This document shows positions 43,013-51,928 of a stretch of 64,000 nucleotides of DNA, one piece after another. The stretch's first letter is position 1. The number at the start of each line of letters is the position of its first letter. The notes beneath the pieces were generated by a model that was not told where the DNA came from, searched no databases, and saw only the letters and a list, made by a program, of their open reading frames with translations. The position numbers and the translations under genes were made by a program. This DNA comes from Sphingopyxis sp. GW247-27LB (GTDB lineage Bacteria > Pseudomonadota > Alphaproteobacteria > Sphingomonadales > Sphingomonadaceae), in the NCBI RefSeq assembly GCF_002277025.1, contig NZ_NIWD01000008.1, positions 234,366-298,365 of the forward strand, given 5' to 3'.

Positions 43013-44650
43013 ATGCCGCATGACACCAGCCTGATCGGAACCGTGGTCGCGGGCCTCGGCGTCGCCTTTCTGATGGGGGCGCTCGCGCACCGGCTGCGGA
43101 TTTCGCCGATCGCGGGCTATCTGCTCGCGGGGGTGCTTGTCGGGCCGTTCACGCCGGGGATCGTCGCCGACACCGGGCTCGCGCTCCAGCTCGCCGAGAT
43201 CGGGGTGATCCTGCTGATGTTCGGGGTCGGGCTGCATTTTTCGCTGAAGGACCTGCTCGCGGTGCGGAATATCGCGGTGCCGGGGGCGATCGCGCAGATC
43301 GCGGTGGCGAGCGGGCTCGGCATCGCGCTCGGCCTGTCGCTCGGCTGGCCGCTCGCGGGGAGCGCGATCTTCGGCCTCGCGCTGTCGGTCGCGAGCACGG
43401 TGGTGCTGCTCCGCGCGCTGCAGGCGCGCGACATGGTCGAGACCGAAAAGGGGCGGATCGCGGTCGGCTGGTTGATTGTCGAGGATCTGGCGATGGTGCT
43501 CGCGCTCGTCCTGCTGCCCGCGATGTTCGGCGGGCGCGGCGACGAAAGCGGCGGCGCCGGGCTGTTGCAATCGGCGGGAATCGTCGCGCTGAAGGTGGTC
43601 GGCTTCGTCGCCTTCATGCTGATCGTCGCGCGGCGGATATTGCCCGCGGTGCTGCACTGGGTCGCGCATACCGGGTCGCGCGAGCTGTTCCGGCTCGCGG
43701 TGCTCGCGATCGCGCTCGGGGTCGCTTTCGGGGCGGCGGTGGTGTTCGACGTGAGCTTCGCGCTGGGCGCCTTCTTCGCCGGGATGATCCTCGGCGAGAC
43801 GCAACTCAGCCGCCGCGCGGCCGAGGAGACGCTGCCGCTGCGCGACGCCTTCGCGGTGCTCTTCTTCGTGTCGGTGGGCATGCTCTTCGACCCCAAGGTG
43901 CTCGCCGAGCATCCCGGGCCACTGGTCGCGACGGTGGCGATCATCGTCGTCGGCAAGGCGGTCGCCGCCTATGCGATCGTGCGCGCCTTCGGGCACGGGT
44001 CGCAGACCGCGATGACGATCGCGGCGAGCCTCGCGCAGATCGGCGAATTCTCCTTCATCCTCGCCGGGCTCGGCGTCGGATTGAAGGTGATGCCCGAGGA
44101 GGCGCGCGACCTGATCCTCGCGGGGTCGATCCTGTCGATCCTCTTCAACCCGCTGTTCTTCACGCTCGCGGTGCGGCGGATGCGCGCCGACGCGCCGGCC
44201 GAGGTCGAGGCGGCGGTCGAGGCGCTGCCCGAGGCGGCGCCGTCGCGCACGGTGCTGATCGGCTATGGCCGCGTCGGCAGCCATATCGGCGAGCTTCTGT
44301 GCGGCAAGGGCGAGGCGCTGACCGTGATCGAGGACCAGAAGGACCGCGCCGCCGCCGCCGGCGAGGCGGGGGCGGCGGTGATCGTCGGCAACGCCGCGAG
44401 CGAAACCGTGCTGCGCCAGGCGGGGCTCGACAGCGCCTCGACCCTGCTGATCGCGATCCCCGAGGGGGTCGAGGCGGGGGCGATCGTGCGGCGCGCGCGG
44501 GCGATCAACCCGAAGCTGGTGATCGTCGCGCGCGCGCATTCGGACGAGGAAGTGACCGACATCGTCCGCCACGGCGCCGACCATGTCGTGATGGCGGAGC
44601 GCGAGACCGCGGCGCGGATGGCCGAGCGGGCGCTGCTGGCGCGGGCTTGA
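43013..44650 (+). CDS. ybaL: Kef-type cation:proton antiporter with TrkA-N domain (YbaL-like)
   Basis: A 545-residue CPA2 antiporter. About 12 helices run to residue 385, with 'RISPIAGYLLAGVLVGPFTPG' and 'DVSFALGAFFAGMILGE'. A RCK/TrkA-N NAD-binding domain follows ('RTVLIGYGRVGSHIGELL'). Kef-type systems exchange K+ or Na+ for H+ and respond to thiols. No KefF/KefG-like regulator lies adjacent. ATG 43013 gives the full first helix. Confidence 0.92.
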   Translation: MPHDTSLIGTVVAGLGVAFLMGALAHRLRISPIAGYLLAGVLVGPFTPGIVADTGLALQLAEIGVILLMFGVGLHFSLKDLLAVRNIAVPGAIAQIAVASGLGIALGLSLGWPLAGSAIFGLALSVASTVVLLRALQARDMVETEKGRIAVGWLIVEDLAMVLALVLLPAMFGGRGDESGGAGLLQSAGIVALKVVGFVAFMLIVARRILPAVLHWVAHTGSRELFRLAVLAIALGVAFGAAVVFDVSFALGAFFAGMILGETQLSRRAAEETLPLRDAFAVLFFVSVGMLFDPKVLAEHPGPLVATVAIIVVGKAVAAYAIVRAFGHGSQTAMTIAASLAQIGEFSFILAGLGVGLKVMPEEARDLILAGSILSILFNPLFFTLAVRRMRADAPAEVEAAVEALPEAAPSRTVLIGYGRVGSHIGELLCGKGEALTVIEDQKDRAAAAGEAGAAVIVGNAASETVLRQAGLDSASTLLIAIPEGVEAGAIVRRARAINPKLVIVARAHSDEEVTDIVRHGADHVVMAERETAARMAERALLARA

Positions 44651-44656
44651 ACCTAG

Positions 44657-44750
44657 TCATTGCGAGGAGCGTAGCGACGAAGCAATCTCCAGCCCTCGAC
44701 CTTGGGGAAGGCAGATGGCTGGAGATTGCTTCGCTTCGCTCGCAATGACG
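44657..44750. repeat. Intergenic inverted repeat, family B copy 4
   Basis: TCATTGCGAGGAGCGTAGCG on the left and CGCTTCGCTCGCAATGACG on the right, with CAATCTCCAGCC/GGCTGGAGATTG inside. It lies 6 bp after the antiporter gene, before recQ. Confidence 0.85.
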
Positions 44751-44809
44751 CCAAATAGGAAGTGCCGGGGCTTCCCTCTCCTCATCATCCGCCCTATCGC
44801 CCACCCACA

Positions 44810-46585
44810 ATGACCGCCGACGCTCTCCTCCCGCTGCTCAAATCGACCTTCGGCTTCGACGCCTTTCGCGGAAAGCAGGCTGAGGTCGTCGCGCGGGTGA
44901 TGGCGGGCGAGCATACGCTCGCGGTGATGCCGACCGGGGCGGGCAAGTCGCTGACCTATCAGCTTCCCGCGGTCGCGGTCGCCGGCTGCGTCGTCGTGGT
45001 GTCGCCGCTGATCGCGCTGATGCACGACCAGCTTCGCGGTGCGCGCGCGGCGGGGATCAGGGCGGCCAGCCTGACGAGCGTCGATGCCGATTTCGCCGAC
45101 ACGCGCCAGGCGTATCGCGACGGCCAGCTCGACCTCCTCTACATCGCGCCCGAGCGGGCGACGGGCGAGGGGTTTCGCGCGCTGATGGAGGCGCGCGCGC
45201 CCGCGCTGTTCGCGATCGACGAGGCGCATTGCGTGTCCGAATGGGGGCATGATTTCCGGCCCGACTACCGCCTGCTCCGGCCGCTGCTCGACGCCTTTCC
45301 GGACGTGCCGCGGCTCGCGTTGACCGCGACGGCGGACAAGCACACGCGCGAGGACATCCTCGTCCAGCTCGGCATAGCGGCCGAGGGACTGGTGCTCGCG
45401 GGGTTCGACCGGCCGAACATCCGCTATCGGGTGAGTCCGCGCATCGGCGCGGCGAAGCAGCTTGCCGAATTCATCGCCGCCAATCCGGGGCCGGGGATCG
45501 TCTATTGCCCGACGCGCGACGGCACCGAGCGGATGGCCGAGAAGCTCGCCGCCGCGACGGGGCGGCCGGTCGCCGCCTATCACGCCGGGCTCGACGCCGA
45601 GCGGCGCGCGCAGGTGCAGCATGATTTCGTCGCGTCGGAGGACGGCATCGTCACCGCGACGGTCGCTTTCGGCATGGGGATCGACAAGCCCGACGTGCGC
45701 TTCGTCGCGCACGCGGGGCTGCCGAAGTCGATCGAGAGCTATTATCAGGAAACGGGGCGCGCGGGGCGCGACGGCGACCCCGCCGAGGCGCTGATGCTGT
45801 GGGGCGCCGAGGATTTCGCGCGGGCGCGGATGCGGCTGGGCGAGCTGCCCGAGGCGCGCGTCGCGGGCGAGCGGGCGCGGCTCAACGCGCTGGGCGCGCT
45901 GGTCGAGACGGTCGAGTGCCGCCGCGCGCTGCTGCTGCGCCATTTCGGCGAGACCCCGCCCGAGCGCTGCGGCAATTGCGACAATTGCCTCGAGCCGCCG
46001 AGCCAGATCGACGCGACGGTGCTCGCGCAGAAACTGCTCTCGGCGGTCTATCGCACCGGGCAGAGCTATGGCGCCGGGCATGTCGAGGCGGTGCTGACGG
46101 GGCGCAGCGACGAGCGGATCGTCAGCCGCGGGCACGACAAGCTGTCGGTCTTCGGCCTCGTCGAGGGCGAGGAGGCGCGGCTGATCAAGCCGCTGGTGCG
46201 CACGCTGATGGCGCGCGAGGCGCTTTCGACCACCGAACATGGCGGGCTGATGTTCGGTCCCGCGGGCCGCGCGGTGATGAAGGGCGAGGTGCCCGTGCTG
46301 ATGGCCGAGCCGCCGGCGCGGCGGACGAAGCGCGCGTCGCGCGGCGAAGGCGCGGCGGCGAATCCGGTCGGCGATCCGCTGTTCGAGGCGTTGCGCGCGA
46401 CCCGGCGCGAGCTGGCGGCGGAGGCGGGGGTGCCGCCCTATGTGGTCTTCCACGACGCGGCGCTGCGCGCGATGGCGAGCGAGCGGCCCGCGACATTGGC
46501 GGAACTGGCACAGATCCCAGGGGTCGGCGCGCGCAAGCTGGAGGCGTGGGGCGACGCGTTTCTGGCGGTGATCCGTCAGTTTTGA
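44810..46585 (+). CDS. recQ: ATP-dependent DNA helicase RecQ
   Basis: A 591-residue 3'-5' helicase. Motif I 'PTGAGKSLTYQLPA', DEAH in 'FAIDEAHCVSEWGHDFR', motif VI 'QETGRAGRDG'. The RQC zinc site has 'CRRALLLRHFGE' and 'CGNCDNC'. An HRDC domain ends the protein ('LAELAQIPGVGARKLEAWGD'). RecQ unwinds recombination intermediates and stalled forks. Normal length and order. Confidence 0.96.
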   Translation: MTADALLPLLKSTFGFDAFRGKQAEVVARVMAGEHTLAVMPTGAGKSLTYQLPAVAVAGCVVVVSPLIALMHDQLRGARAAGIRAASLTSVDADFADTRQAYRDGQLDLLYIAPERATGEGFRALMEARAPALFAIDEAHCVSEWGHDFRPDYRLLRPLLDAFPDVPRLALTATADKHTREDILVQLGIAAEGLVLAGFDRPNIRYRVSPRIGAAKQLAEFIAANPGPGIVYCPTRDGTERMAEKLAAATGRPVAAYHAGLDAERRAQVQHDFVASEDGIVTATVAFGMGIDKPDVRFVAHAGLPKSIESYYQETGRAGRDGDPAEALMLWGAEDFARARMRLGELPEARVAGERARLNALGALVETVECRRALLLRHFGETPPERCGNCDNCLEPPSQIDATVLAQKLLSAVYRTGQSYGAGHVEAVLTGRSDERIVSRGHDKLSVFGLVEGEEARLIKPLVRTLMAREALSTTEHGGLMFGPAGRAVMKGEVPVLMAEPPARRTKRASRGEGAAANPVGDPLFEALRATRRELAAEAGVPPYVVFHDAALRAMASERPATLAELAQIPGVGARKLEAWGDAFLAVIRQF

Positions 46586-46627
46586 TGGTCCTGTTTCGGC
46601 CGGTAGCGGACGTTAGCGACCATACCC

Positions 46628-46760
46628 TCTCCCCTCCCTTTTAGGGAGGGGCTGGGGGTGGGTAGCCGCCGAAGGCGGCGTTCTTTTGCGGGCTCGCTCC
46701 GCTCGCGCACCCACCCCTAACCCCTCCCTAAAAGGGAGGGGAATGGCTCAAACCCACCCC
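46628..46760. repeat. Intergenic inverted repeat, family E copy 2
   Basis: Same as the 41688 copy apart from a few changes (GGGCTGGGGGTG for GGGTTGGGGGTG, TAGCCGCC for TAGTCGCC). Together they are direct repeats flanking phytase, antiporter and recQ. Confidence 0.85.
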
Positions 46761-46834
46761 AGAGCGGACATACTTTCGGGACGTTGATACCTTCCCGCTT
46801 GTCAGCAAACACGGCTGTCCTATACATCGCGGCC

Positions 46835-47269
46835 ATGAGCGATTTTCGTCCCCTGAGCCCCGGCTATAGCGTCGCCCCGCAGATCGCCCTCGAGGATGTC
46901 GCGGAGGCGAAGGCCGCGGGGTTCGCGATGATCATCAACAACCGCCCCGACGGCGAGGAGCCGACGGCGCCGCAGGGGGGCGACATCGCATCGGCCGCCG
47001 CCGCCGAGGGGCTGGCCTATGCGGCGATTCCGGTCGGCCATGCGGGGTTCAGCCATGCGCAGCTCGACGCGCTCGACACGCTGCTCGCCGACGCGACGGG
47101 GCCGGTGCTCGCCTATTGCCGCTCGGGGACGCGCTCGACGCATCTCTGGGCGCTCGCCCGCGCGCGCGCCGGGGACGATGTCGAAGCGCTGTGCGAAGCC
47201 GCCGCGAAGGCGGGCTATGACCTTTCGGGGCTGCGGCCGATGATGGACGCGCTGGCGGGCGAGCGGTGA
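46835..47269 (+). CDS. TIGR01244 family sulfur transferase/phosphatase
   Basis: A 144-residue protein with the DUF442 fold: N-terminal 'SVAPQIALEDVAEAKAAGFA', and the active-site loop 'AYCRSGTRSTHLWAL', a CX5R motif with C and R intact. It has cysteine-phosphatase or rhodanese-like chemistry, and the same domain is fused to Blh hydrolases elsewhere. The stop overlaps the GTG of the next gene. Confidence 0.88.
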   Translation: MSDFRPLSPGYSVAPQIALEDVAEAKAAGFAMIINNRPDGEEPTAPQGGDIASAAAAEGLAYAAIPVGHAGFSHAQLDALDTLLADATGPVLAYCRSGTRSTHLWALARARAGDDVEALCEAAAKAGYDLSGLRPMMDALAGER

Positions 47270-47673
47270 CGGCGGCGGTCTGGATTCAGCTCGGCGCATC
47301 GCTCGTCGCGGTGCTGTTCATCGCCTGGCTGGTCAGGGCGATGGGGCTGGGCGCCGATCCGCGCATCGAGGATGCCGCGCATGCGATCCGCCTCGCCGAC
47401 GAGGCCGAGGCGGGGTTCGGGGGCGTCGAGGTGGCGCGCGACCGCGCGGGCTTTGCCGCGATCGTGCGTAATGCCGAGGGGCGGATGCTGCTGATCCGCG
47501 CGCACGGCAATCATTTCGCGGCGCGCCCCGTCGACGCCGGCACGGTCGGACGGCTCGACAAGGATTTCCTGACGCTGACCAGCCCCGAGCGGACCTTCGG
47601 CGCGGTGACGCTGCAATTGGGGAAGGACGCGGGGGTGTGGGCGTCGCGGATGCGGGAGGTGGTGCATGGATAG
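47266..47673 (+). CDS. Small membrane-anchored hypothetical protein
   Basis: A 135-residue protein. Residues 5-27 are a hydrophobic anchor. The rest has a beta-rich domain ('AGFAAIVRNAEGRMLLIRAHG', 'TFGAVTLQLGK') similar to sphingomonad conserved proteins but of unknown function. GTG 47266 overlaps the preceding TGA, and the stop overlaps the sterol desaturase gene by 8 bp, so this is the middle of a three-gene operon. Confidence 0.78.
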   Translation: MTAAVWIQLGASLVAVLFIAWLVRAMGLGADPRIEDAAHAIRLADEAEAGFGGVEVARDRAGFAAIVRNAEGRMLLIRAHGNHFAARPVDAGTVGRLDKDFLTLTSPERTFGAVTLQLGKDAGVWASRMREVVHG

Positions 47674-48580
47674 TCTGCCCGATCCGGTCGTCTACGCGGT
47701 CCCCGCCTTCATCCTGCTGCTGATCGCCGAGATGCTGATCGCGCTCCGCCGCGACCGGAGCCGCTACGAGGCGCGCGACACGCTGACGTCGCTGATGCTC
47801 GGGACGGTCAGCCAGGTCGCGGGCGCGCTCGTCGGCGCCGCCGTGATCGGCATGTCGGTGTGGGTCTATCAATTCCACCTGTTCGACATCGGGATCGCGT
47901 TCCGGAACTGGTGGTGGGCGTGGATTCTCTGCTTCTTTCTGGACGATCTCGCTTATTATGCCTTTCACCGCGCCGCGCACCGGGTGCGCTGGTTCTGGGC
48001 GAGCCATGTCATCCACCATTCGAGCCAGCATTATAATCTGTCGACCGCGCTGCGGCAGACGTGGACGGGTTTTTTCAGCCTGACCTTCCTGTTCCGGATG
48101 CCGCTGTTCCTGATCGGCTTTCCGCCGGCGATGGTCTTCTTCTGCGCGGGGCTGAACCTGATCTACCAGTTCTGGATCCATACCGAGGCGATCGGGCGGA
48201 TGCCGAAATGGTTCGAGGCGGTGATGAACACCCCGTCGCACCACCGCGTCCATCACGGGGTGAACCCGCGCTATCTCGACGCCAATTATGCCGGGGTCTT
48301 CATCATCTGGGACCGGATGTTCGGCAGCTTCGTCCCCGAACGCGACGACGAGCCGGTGCGCTATGGCATCGTCAAGCAATTGGGCAGCTTCAACATACTC
48401 TGGGCCGCGGTCCACGAATGGGTCGGTATCGCGAAGGATGTGTGGAGCGCGCCGTGGCGGCACAAATTCTCCTATATGTGGCGCGAGCCGGGCTGGAGCC
48501 ACGACGGCAGCCGGATGACCAGCGACATGATCAAGGAACGCTGGCGCGCGGGACGGGCGGTCGAGGATGCGGCGGAATAG
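47666..48580 (+). CDS. Sterol desaturase/fatty acid hydroxylase family protein
   Basis: A 304-residue membrane protein with four or more helices and the three histidine boxes of di-iron hydroxylases: 'FHRAAHR', 'HVIHHSSQHYN' and 'HHRVHHG'. It hydroxylates or desaturates a lipid substrate. Sphingomonad members act on carotenoids or hopanoid/sphingolipid parts, but this cannot be fixed here. Confidence 0.92.
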   Translation: MDSLPDPVVYAVPAFILLLIAEMLIALRRDRSRYEARDTLTSLMLGTVSQVAGALVGAAVIGMSVWVYQFHLFDIGIAFRNWWWAWILCFFLDDLAYYAFHRAAHRVRWFWASHVIHHSSQHYNLSTALRQTWTGFFSLTFLFRMPLFLIGFPPAMVFFCAGLNLIYQFWIHTEAIGRMPKWFEAVMNTPSHHRVHHGVNPRYLDANYAGVFIIWDRMFGSFVPERDDEPVRYGIVKQLGSFNILWAAVHEWVGIAKDVWSAPWRHKFSYMWREPGWSHDGSRMTSDMIKERWRAGRAVEDAAE

Positions 48581-48590
48581 TTCGCTTAAG

Positions 48591-48783
48591 AAGGGGTCAC
48601 GCGGAGACGCGAAGACGCGGAGGGATTACCAACTCCGTTGGTGCTGAGCTTGTCGAAGCACAGTTCTTCTTCTTGACCTTTTAAGAAGGAAGAACAGCCC
48701 TTCGACAAGCTCAGGGCGAACGGATTTAGGAGGCCCGATTTCCTCCGCGCCTCCGCGCCTCCGCGTCTCCGCGTGAACCCCTT
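48591..48783. repeat. Nested composite repeat: outer inverted arms around family A copy 4
   Basis: Outer arms GTCACGCGGAGACGCGAAGA at 48596 and CCGCGTCTCCGCGTGAACCC at 48761 enclose the family A element at 48635-48723. The outer arms contain short tandem CGCGGAG/CCTCCGCG units. A half of family F follows at 48787. The repeats explain most of the 310-bp gap before the GMC gene. Confidence 0.75.
48635..48723. repeat. REP-like inverted repeat, family A copy 4
   Basis: CCGTTGGTGCTGAGCTTGTCG on the left (first base aside) and CTTCGACAAGCTCAGGGCG on the right, same orientation as the copy at 30697. It lies inside the outer arms described for 48591-48783. Confidence 0.85.
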
Positions 48784-48786
48784 CTC

Positions 48787-48813
48787 GTCGCCCCCGCGAA
48801 GGCGGGGGCGACG
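48787..48813. repeat. Family F half-palindrome
   Basis: CGCCCCCGCGAAGGCGGGGGCG matches one stem of the element at 36301. It lies directly after the nested composite. Confidence 0.65.
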
Positions 48814-48891
48814 TGTATGGACTTGCCTCGCCACCTAATGACATTCATGTAAGCCGCACGACCACCGACCGGGTGGCGAGGGGAGCGGAAC

Positions 48892-50478
48892 ATGGATCAG
48901 TTCGACATCATCGTCATCGGCGGCGGCAGCGCGGGGAGCGCGGCGGCGGGACGGCTCGCCGAGGACGGGATGCAGCGGGTGTGCCTGGTCGAGGCGGGCG
49001 GGTCGAACGACAGCGTGCGGGTGAAGACGCCGGGTTTCATGCCCTTCATCCCCGATGCGTCCAACTATCGCTACGAGACGGTGCCGCAGGCGGGGCTGAA
49101 CGGCCGCATCGGCTATCAGCCGCGCGGGCGCGGGCTGGGCGGGTCGAGCGCGATCAACGCGATGGTCTATATCCGCGGTAACGCCTTCGATTACGATCAA
49201 TGGGCCGAACTCGGCGCGACCGGCTGGAGCTATGCCGACGTGCTGCCTTACTTCAAGCGCAGCGAGGGCAATGAGCGCGGGGGCGACGATTTTCACGGCG
49301 CGAGCGGGCCGCTCAACGTCATGGACCAGCGCTGGCCCAATGTGACGAGCCGGCGCTTCGTCGAAAGCGCCGCGGCGCTGCAACTGCCGCGCACCCGCGA
49401 TTTCAACGGCGCGAACCAGGAGGGTTTCGGCCTCTATCAGGTGACGCAGAAGGCGGGCGAGCGCTGGTCGGCGGCGCGCGCCTATGTCGAGCCGCTGCGC
49501 GGGCGCGCCAATTTCGCGATCCGCACCGGCGCGCTGGTCGAGAAGATCCTGGTCGAGGACGGGCGCGCGACGGGGGTGGTGATCCGGCGCGGCAAGGGGC
49601 GCGAGACGCTGCGCGCGGCGGGGGGCGTGATCCTGTCGGCGGGCGCGTTCAACAGCCCGCAGATACTGATGCTGTCGGGGATCGGGCCGGCGGCGCATCT
49701 CGCCGAACACGGCATCGGGGTGGTCGCCGACCGCGCCGGGGTCGGTGCCAACCTGCAGGACCATATCGACTATGTGTCGAGCTGGGAGACGCGTTCGACC
49801 GAGCCCTTCGGCGACAGCCTGGGCGGGACCTGGCGAATGGTGAAGGCGATCGTCGAGCATCGCCTGGGGCGCACCGGGATCATGACGACCTGCTTTGCCG
49901 AGGCGGGCGGCTTCTGGACATCGCGGCCCGACCTCCCCGCGCCCGACATCCAATATCATTTCGTCCCCGCGATGCTCGAGGATCATGGCCGGGCCAAGGT
50001 CAAGGGCCACGGCTTTTCGTGCCACGCCTGCGTGCTGCGGCCCGAGAGCCGCGGCAGCGTGACATTGGCGTCGGGCGATGCCGCCGCGGCGCCGCGGATC
50101 GACCCCGGCTTCCTGACCGACGATCGCGACATGGCGACCCTGAGGGCGGGCGTGCGGATGATGCACCGGATCGTCGGCGCGCCGCCGCTGTCGGACTATG
50201 GCGGCGTCGACCGGCATCCGGTCGACCTCGCCGACGACGCCGCGCTCGATGCGCTGATCCGCAGCCGCGCCGACACCGTCTATCACCCGGTCGGGACGTG
50301 CCGGATGGGCAGCGACGCCGACGCGGTGGTCGACCCGGCGCTCAAGCTCAATGGCGTCGAGGGGCTGTGGGTCGCCGACGCAAGCGTCATGCCGCGGCTG
50401 GTCAGCGGCAACACCAATGCGCCGAGCATCATGATCGGCGAGCGCGCGGCGGATTTCGTGAAGGCGGCGCTGGGGTGA
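48892..50478 (+). CDS. GMC family oxidoreductase (alcohol/choline dehydrogenase type)
   Basis: A 528-residue FAD enzyme. 'IIVIGGGSAGSAAAGRLAED' is the ADP-binding GxGxxG, 'GRGLGGSSAINAMVYIRG' the first GMC signature, 'GAFNSPQILMLSGIGP' the second, and 'VYHPVGTCRMG' holds the catalytic His. It oxidises primary alcohols with a quinone or oxygen acceptor. Resembles AlkJ/BetA, but substrate undetermined. ATG 48892 follows GGGGAGCGGAAC. Confidence 0.95.
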   Translation: MDQFDIIVIGGGSAGSAAAGRLAEDGMQRVCLVEAGGSNDSVRVKTPGFMPFIPDASNYRYETVPQAGLNGRIGYQPRGRGLGGSSAINAMVYIRGNAFDYDQWAELGATGWSYADVLPYFKRSEGNERGGDDFHGASGPLNVMDQRWPNVTSRRFVESAAALQLPRTRDFNGANQEGFGLYQVTQKAGERWSAARAYVEPLRGRANFAIRTGALVEKILVEDGRATGVVIRRGKGRETLRAAGGVILSAGAFNSPQILMLSGIGPAAHLAEHGIGVVADRAGVGANLQDHIDYVSSWETRSTEPFGDSLGGTWRMVKAIVEHRLGRTGIMTTCFAEAGGFWTSRPDLPAPDIQYHFVPAMLEDHGRAKVKGHGFSCHACVLRPESRGSVTLASGDAAAAPRIDPGFLTDDRDMATLRAGVRMMHRIVGAPPLSDYGGVDRHPVDLADDAALDALIRSRADTVYHPVGTCRMGSDADAVVDPALKLNGVEGLWVADASVMPRLVSGNTNAPSIMIGERAADFVKAALG

Positions 50479-50509
50479 TTTTCCAAACCCTCCTCTTCAG
50501 ATGAGGGGC

Positions 50510-51052
50510 TCAAAGGAAGCACGCCTCCGCCAGCAGTTCTCCCTGTCCCGTGAGCCCGTAGCGGCTGACCGGCGGACGCCCGTCGACCACATCGCGCGTC
50601 ACCAGCCCGTGCCGGCCGAGCGCCGTCAGTCCCTGCGACAGCGCGCGCGGGCTGGCGGGAGCGAGGAGGCGCGCGAGGGCGTTGAAGCGGTCGTGCCCCG
50701 TCCCGATCCCCGCGACGATCGGCAGGCCCCAGCGCGTCGCGGCGCCCGGCGGCAGGCCGAGCGCGGCCTGTGCCCCGGCGATCGTCGCGGCGCGTGCGGC
50801 GGCTGCGGCGCCCGCCTCGGTCACTATATATTCGGGGCGCAGCGGGTGGCCGTGGCCGGGGTTGCGCCGCACCCAGCCGAGCGCCGCCGCGGCCTCGATC
50901 GTGCGCGCCAGGCTGTCGCGCGACAGGCCGAGGCGGTGAATCAGCTCGACGAAGCGCGCGCCCTTGTGGCCCGCGAGATCGGCGAGCAGCGGCACCAGCC
51001 AGCGATGGCCGGAAAGCTGGACGAGCAGCGGATCGGGTGCGCTTGACCGCAT
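50510..51052 (-). CDS. Tandem HxlR-type winged-helix regulator
   Basis: A 180-residue protein with two HxlR-like units in one chain: residues ~16-82 ('HRWLVPLLADLAGHKGARF' to 'PEYIVTEAG') and ~106-176 ('TRWGLPIVAGIGTGHDRF' to 'SRYGLTGQGELL'). HxlR proteins normally dimerise, so this looks like a fused pseudo-dimer. It is divergent from the VOC gene and may control it. ATG 51052 chosen. An upstream TTG adds two residues. Confidence 0.8.
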   Translation of the reverse strand: MRSSAPDPLLVQLSGHRWLVPLLADLAGHKGARFVELIHRLGLSRDSLARTIEAAAALGWVRRNPGHGHPLRPEYIVTEAGAAAAARAATIAGAQAALGLPPGAATRWGLPIVAGIGTGHDRFNALARLLAPASPRALSQGLTALGRHGLVTRDVVDGRPPVSRYGLTGQGELLAEACFL

Positions 51053-51061
51053 TTGCAACTA

Positions 51062-51081
51062 ACTATACAAACCAGACTATA
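51062..51081. promoter_or_regulatory. Possible operator: two ACTATA half-sites
   Basis: ACTATA at 51062 and ACTATA at 51076 are direct repeats 14 bp apart, in an AT-rich patch just upstream of the regulator start and in the promoter region shared with the divergent VOC gene. No proof of protein binding. Confidence 0.35.
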
Positions 51082-51239
51082 AGAGCAAGAGCGCCGGGTG
51101 TTTCCCGATTCTCCGATGTCGTCATGGCGAGGGAAGCGGGGCCGAAGGAAGCCTTGGGTCAACCATCCGGGACGGGTCCGGGCGCTCCCGATGGCCGCCT
51201 CGCCAAGACGATCATCTTATTTGCAAAGGGAGACATGAT

Positions 51240-51614
51240 ATGGCGCTTCAGATCGGATCCGAACTGACCTGCTCGATGGGAGTCACCGACATGACCGCGT
51301 CGATCGCCTGGTACGAACGGGTGATGCAGTGCACGCTGCTCTACCGCGTCGACGAAATCGGCTGGTGCGAACTCGCGACGCCGATGGCGGGGGTGAATAT
51401 CGGGCTGAGCCAGCTCGAATCGGTGGTGCAGGGCGGCGGCGCGACCAATGTGTTCGAGGTCGCCGACATCGACGCCGCGAAGGCGCATCTCGACGCCGAG
51501 GGGGTGCGGCAGGACGGCGACATCCAGCATGTGCCGGGACTGGTGCGGCTGATCACCTTCTACGATCCCGACGGCAATGCCTTCATGTTTTCGCAGTCGG
51601 AAAAGGCGGGCTGA
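51240..51614 (+). CDS. VOC (glyoxalase/bleomycin-resistance-like) protein
   Basis: A 124-residue vicinal-oxygen-chelate protein. 'LTCSMGVTDMTASIAWYERV' and 'PGLVRLITFYDPDGNAFMFSQ' are the two-fold beta-alpha-beta-beta-beta units with 'YDPDGN' near the metal site. Such proteins sequester or modify small toxic molecules. It has AAAGGGAG upstream of ATG 51240, and the divergent HxlR-type gene suggests ligand-dependent control. Confidence 0.88.
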   Translation: MALQIGSELTCSMGVTDMTASIAWYERVMQCTLLYRVDEIGWCELATPMAGVNIGLSQLESVVQGGGATNVFEVADIDAAKAHLDAEGVRQDGDIQHVPGLVRLITFYDPDGNAFMFSQSEKAG

Positions 51615-51642
51615 GGGTAGCGGACGCGGGCCGGAAAGAGCG

Positions 51643-51673
51643 TAAGCCCCGTCGCATTTCTGCGGCGGGGCTT
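51643..51673 (+). terminator. Probable terminator after the VOC gene
   Basis: GCCCCGTCGCATTTCTGCGG CGGGGC forms a stem with a small mismatch and is followed by TTCCC. The U-run is short. Confidence 0.6.
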
Positions 51674-51895
51674 CCCTAGGTTGCGTCCGAAGACGCGAAC
51701 CAAATTCTACCTTTTCTTTCGATCCAGTAGGTTCATGAAACGCGCCGGAAGAGACAATGGTTCCCCGGCGGACGGAAAATTTCCGCGTCGCCGGAAGGGG
51801 CGATTCGATTCGGCGGCGCGGCGATTCGGCGGTGCGTCATCCTCGAGGGAGGGCACGGATTTCCGGGGTTTCCGTCCGCACACCCCATCGCGGAC

Positions 51896-51928
51896 AAAAA
51901 AAGAGGGCCGGGACTTGCGTCCCGGCCC
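51896..51928 (-). terminator. Second terminator downstream of amtB
   Basis: On the minus strand GGCCGGGACGCAAGTCCCGG CC is followed by CTCTTTTTTT. Same design as the terminator at 52059, 131 bp further on. Confidence 0.75.

Noticed and set aside
48591..48783. CRISPR array, because of short repeated CGCGGAG units.
   Set aside because: Repeats are 7-10 bp, form an inverted pair, and have no regular spacers or cas genes.
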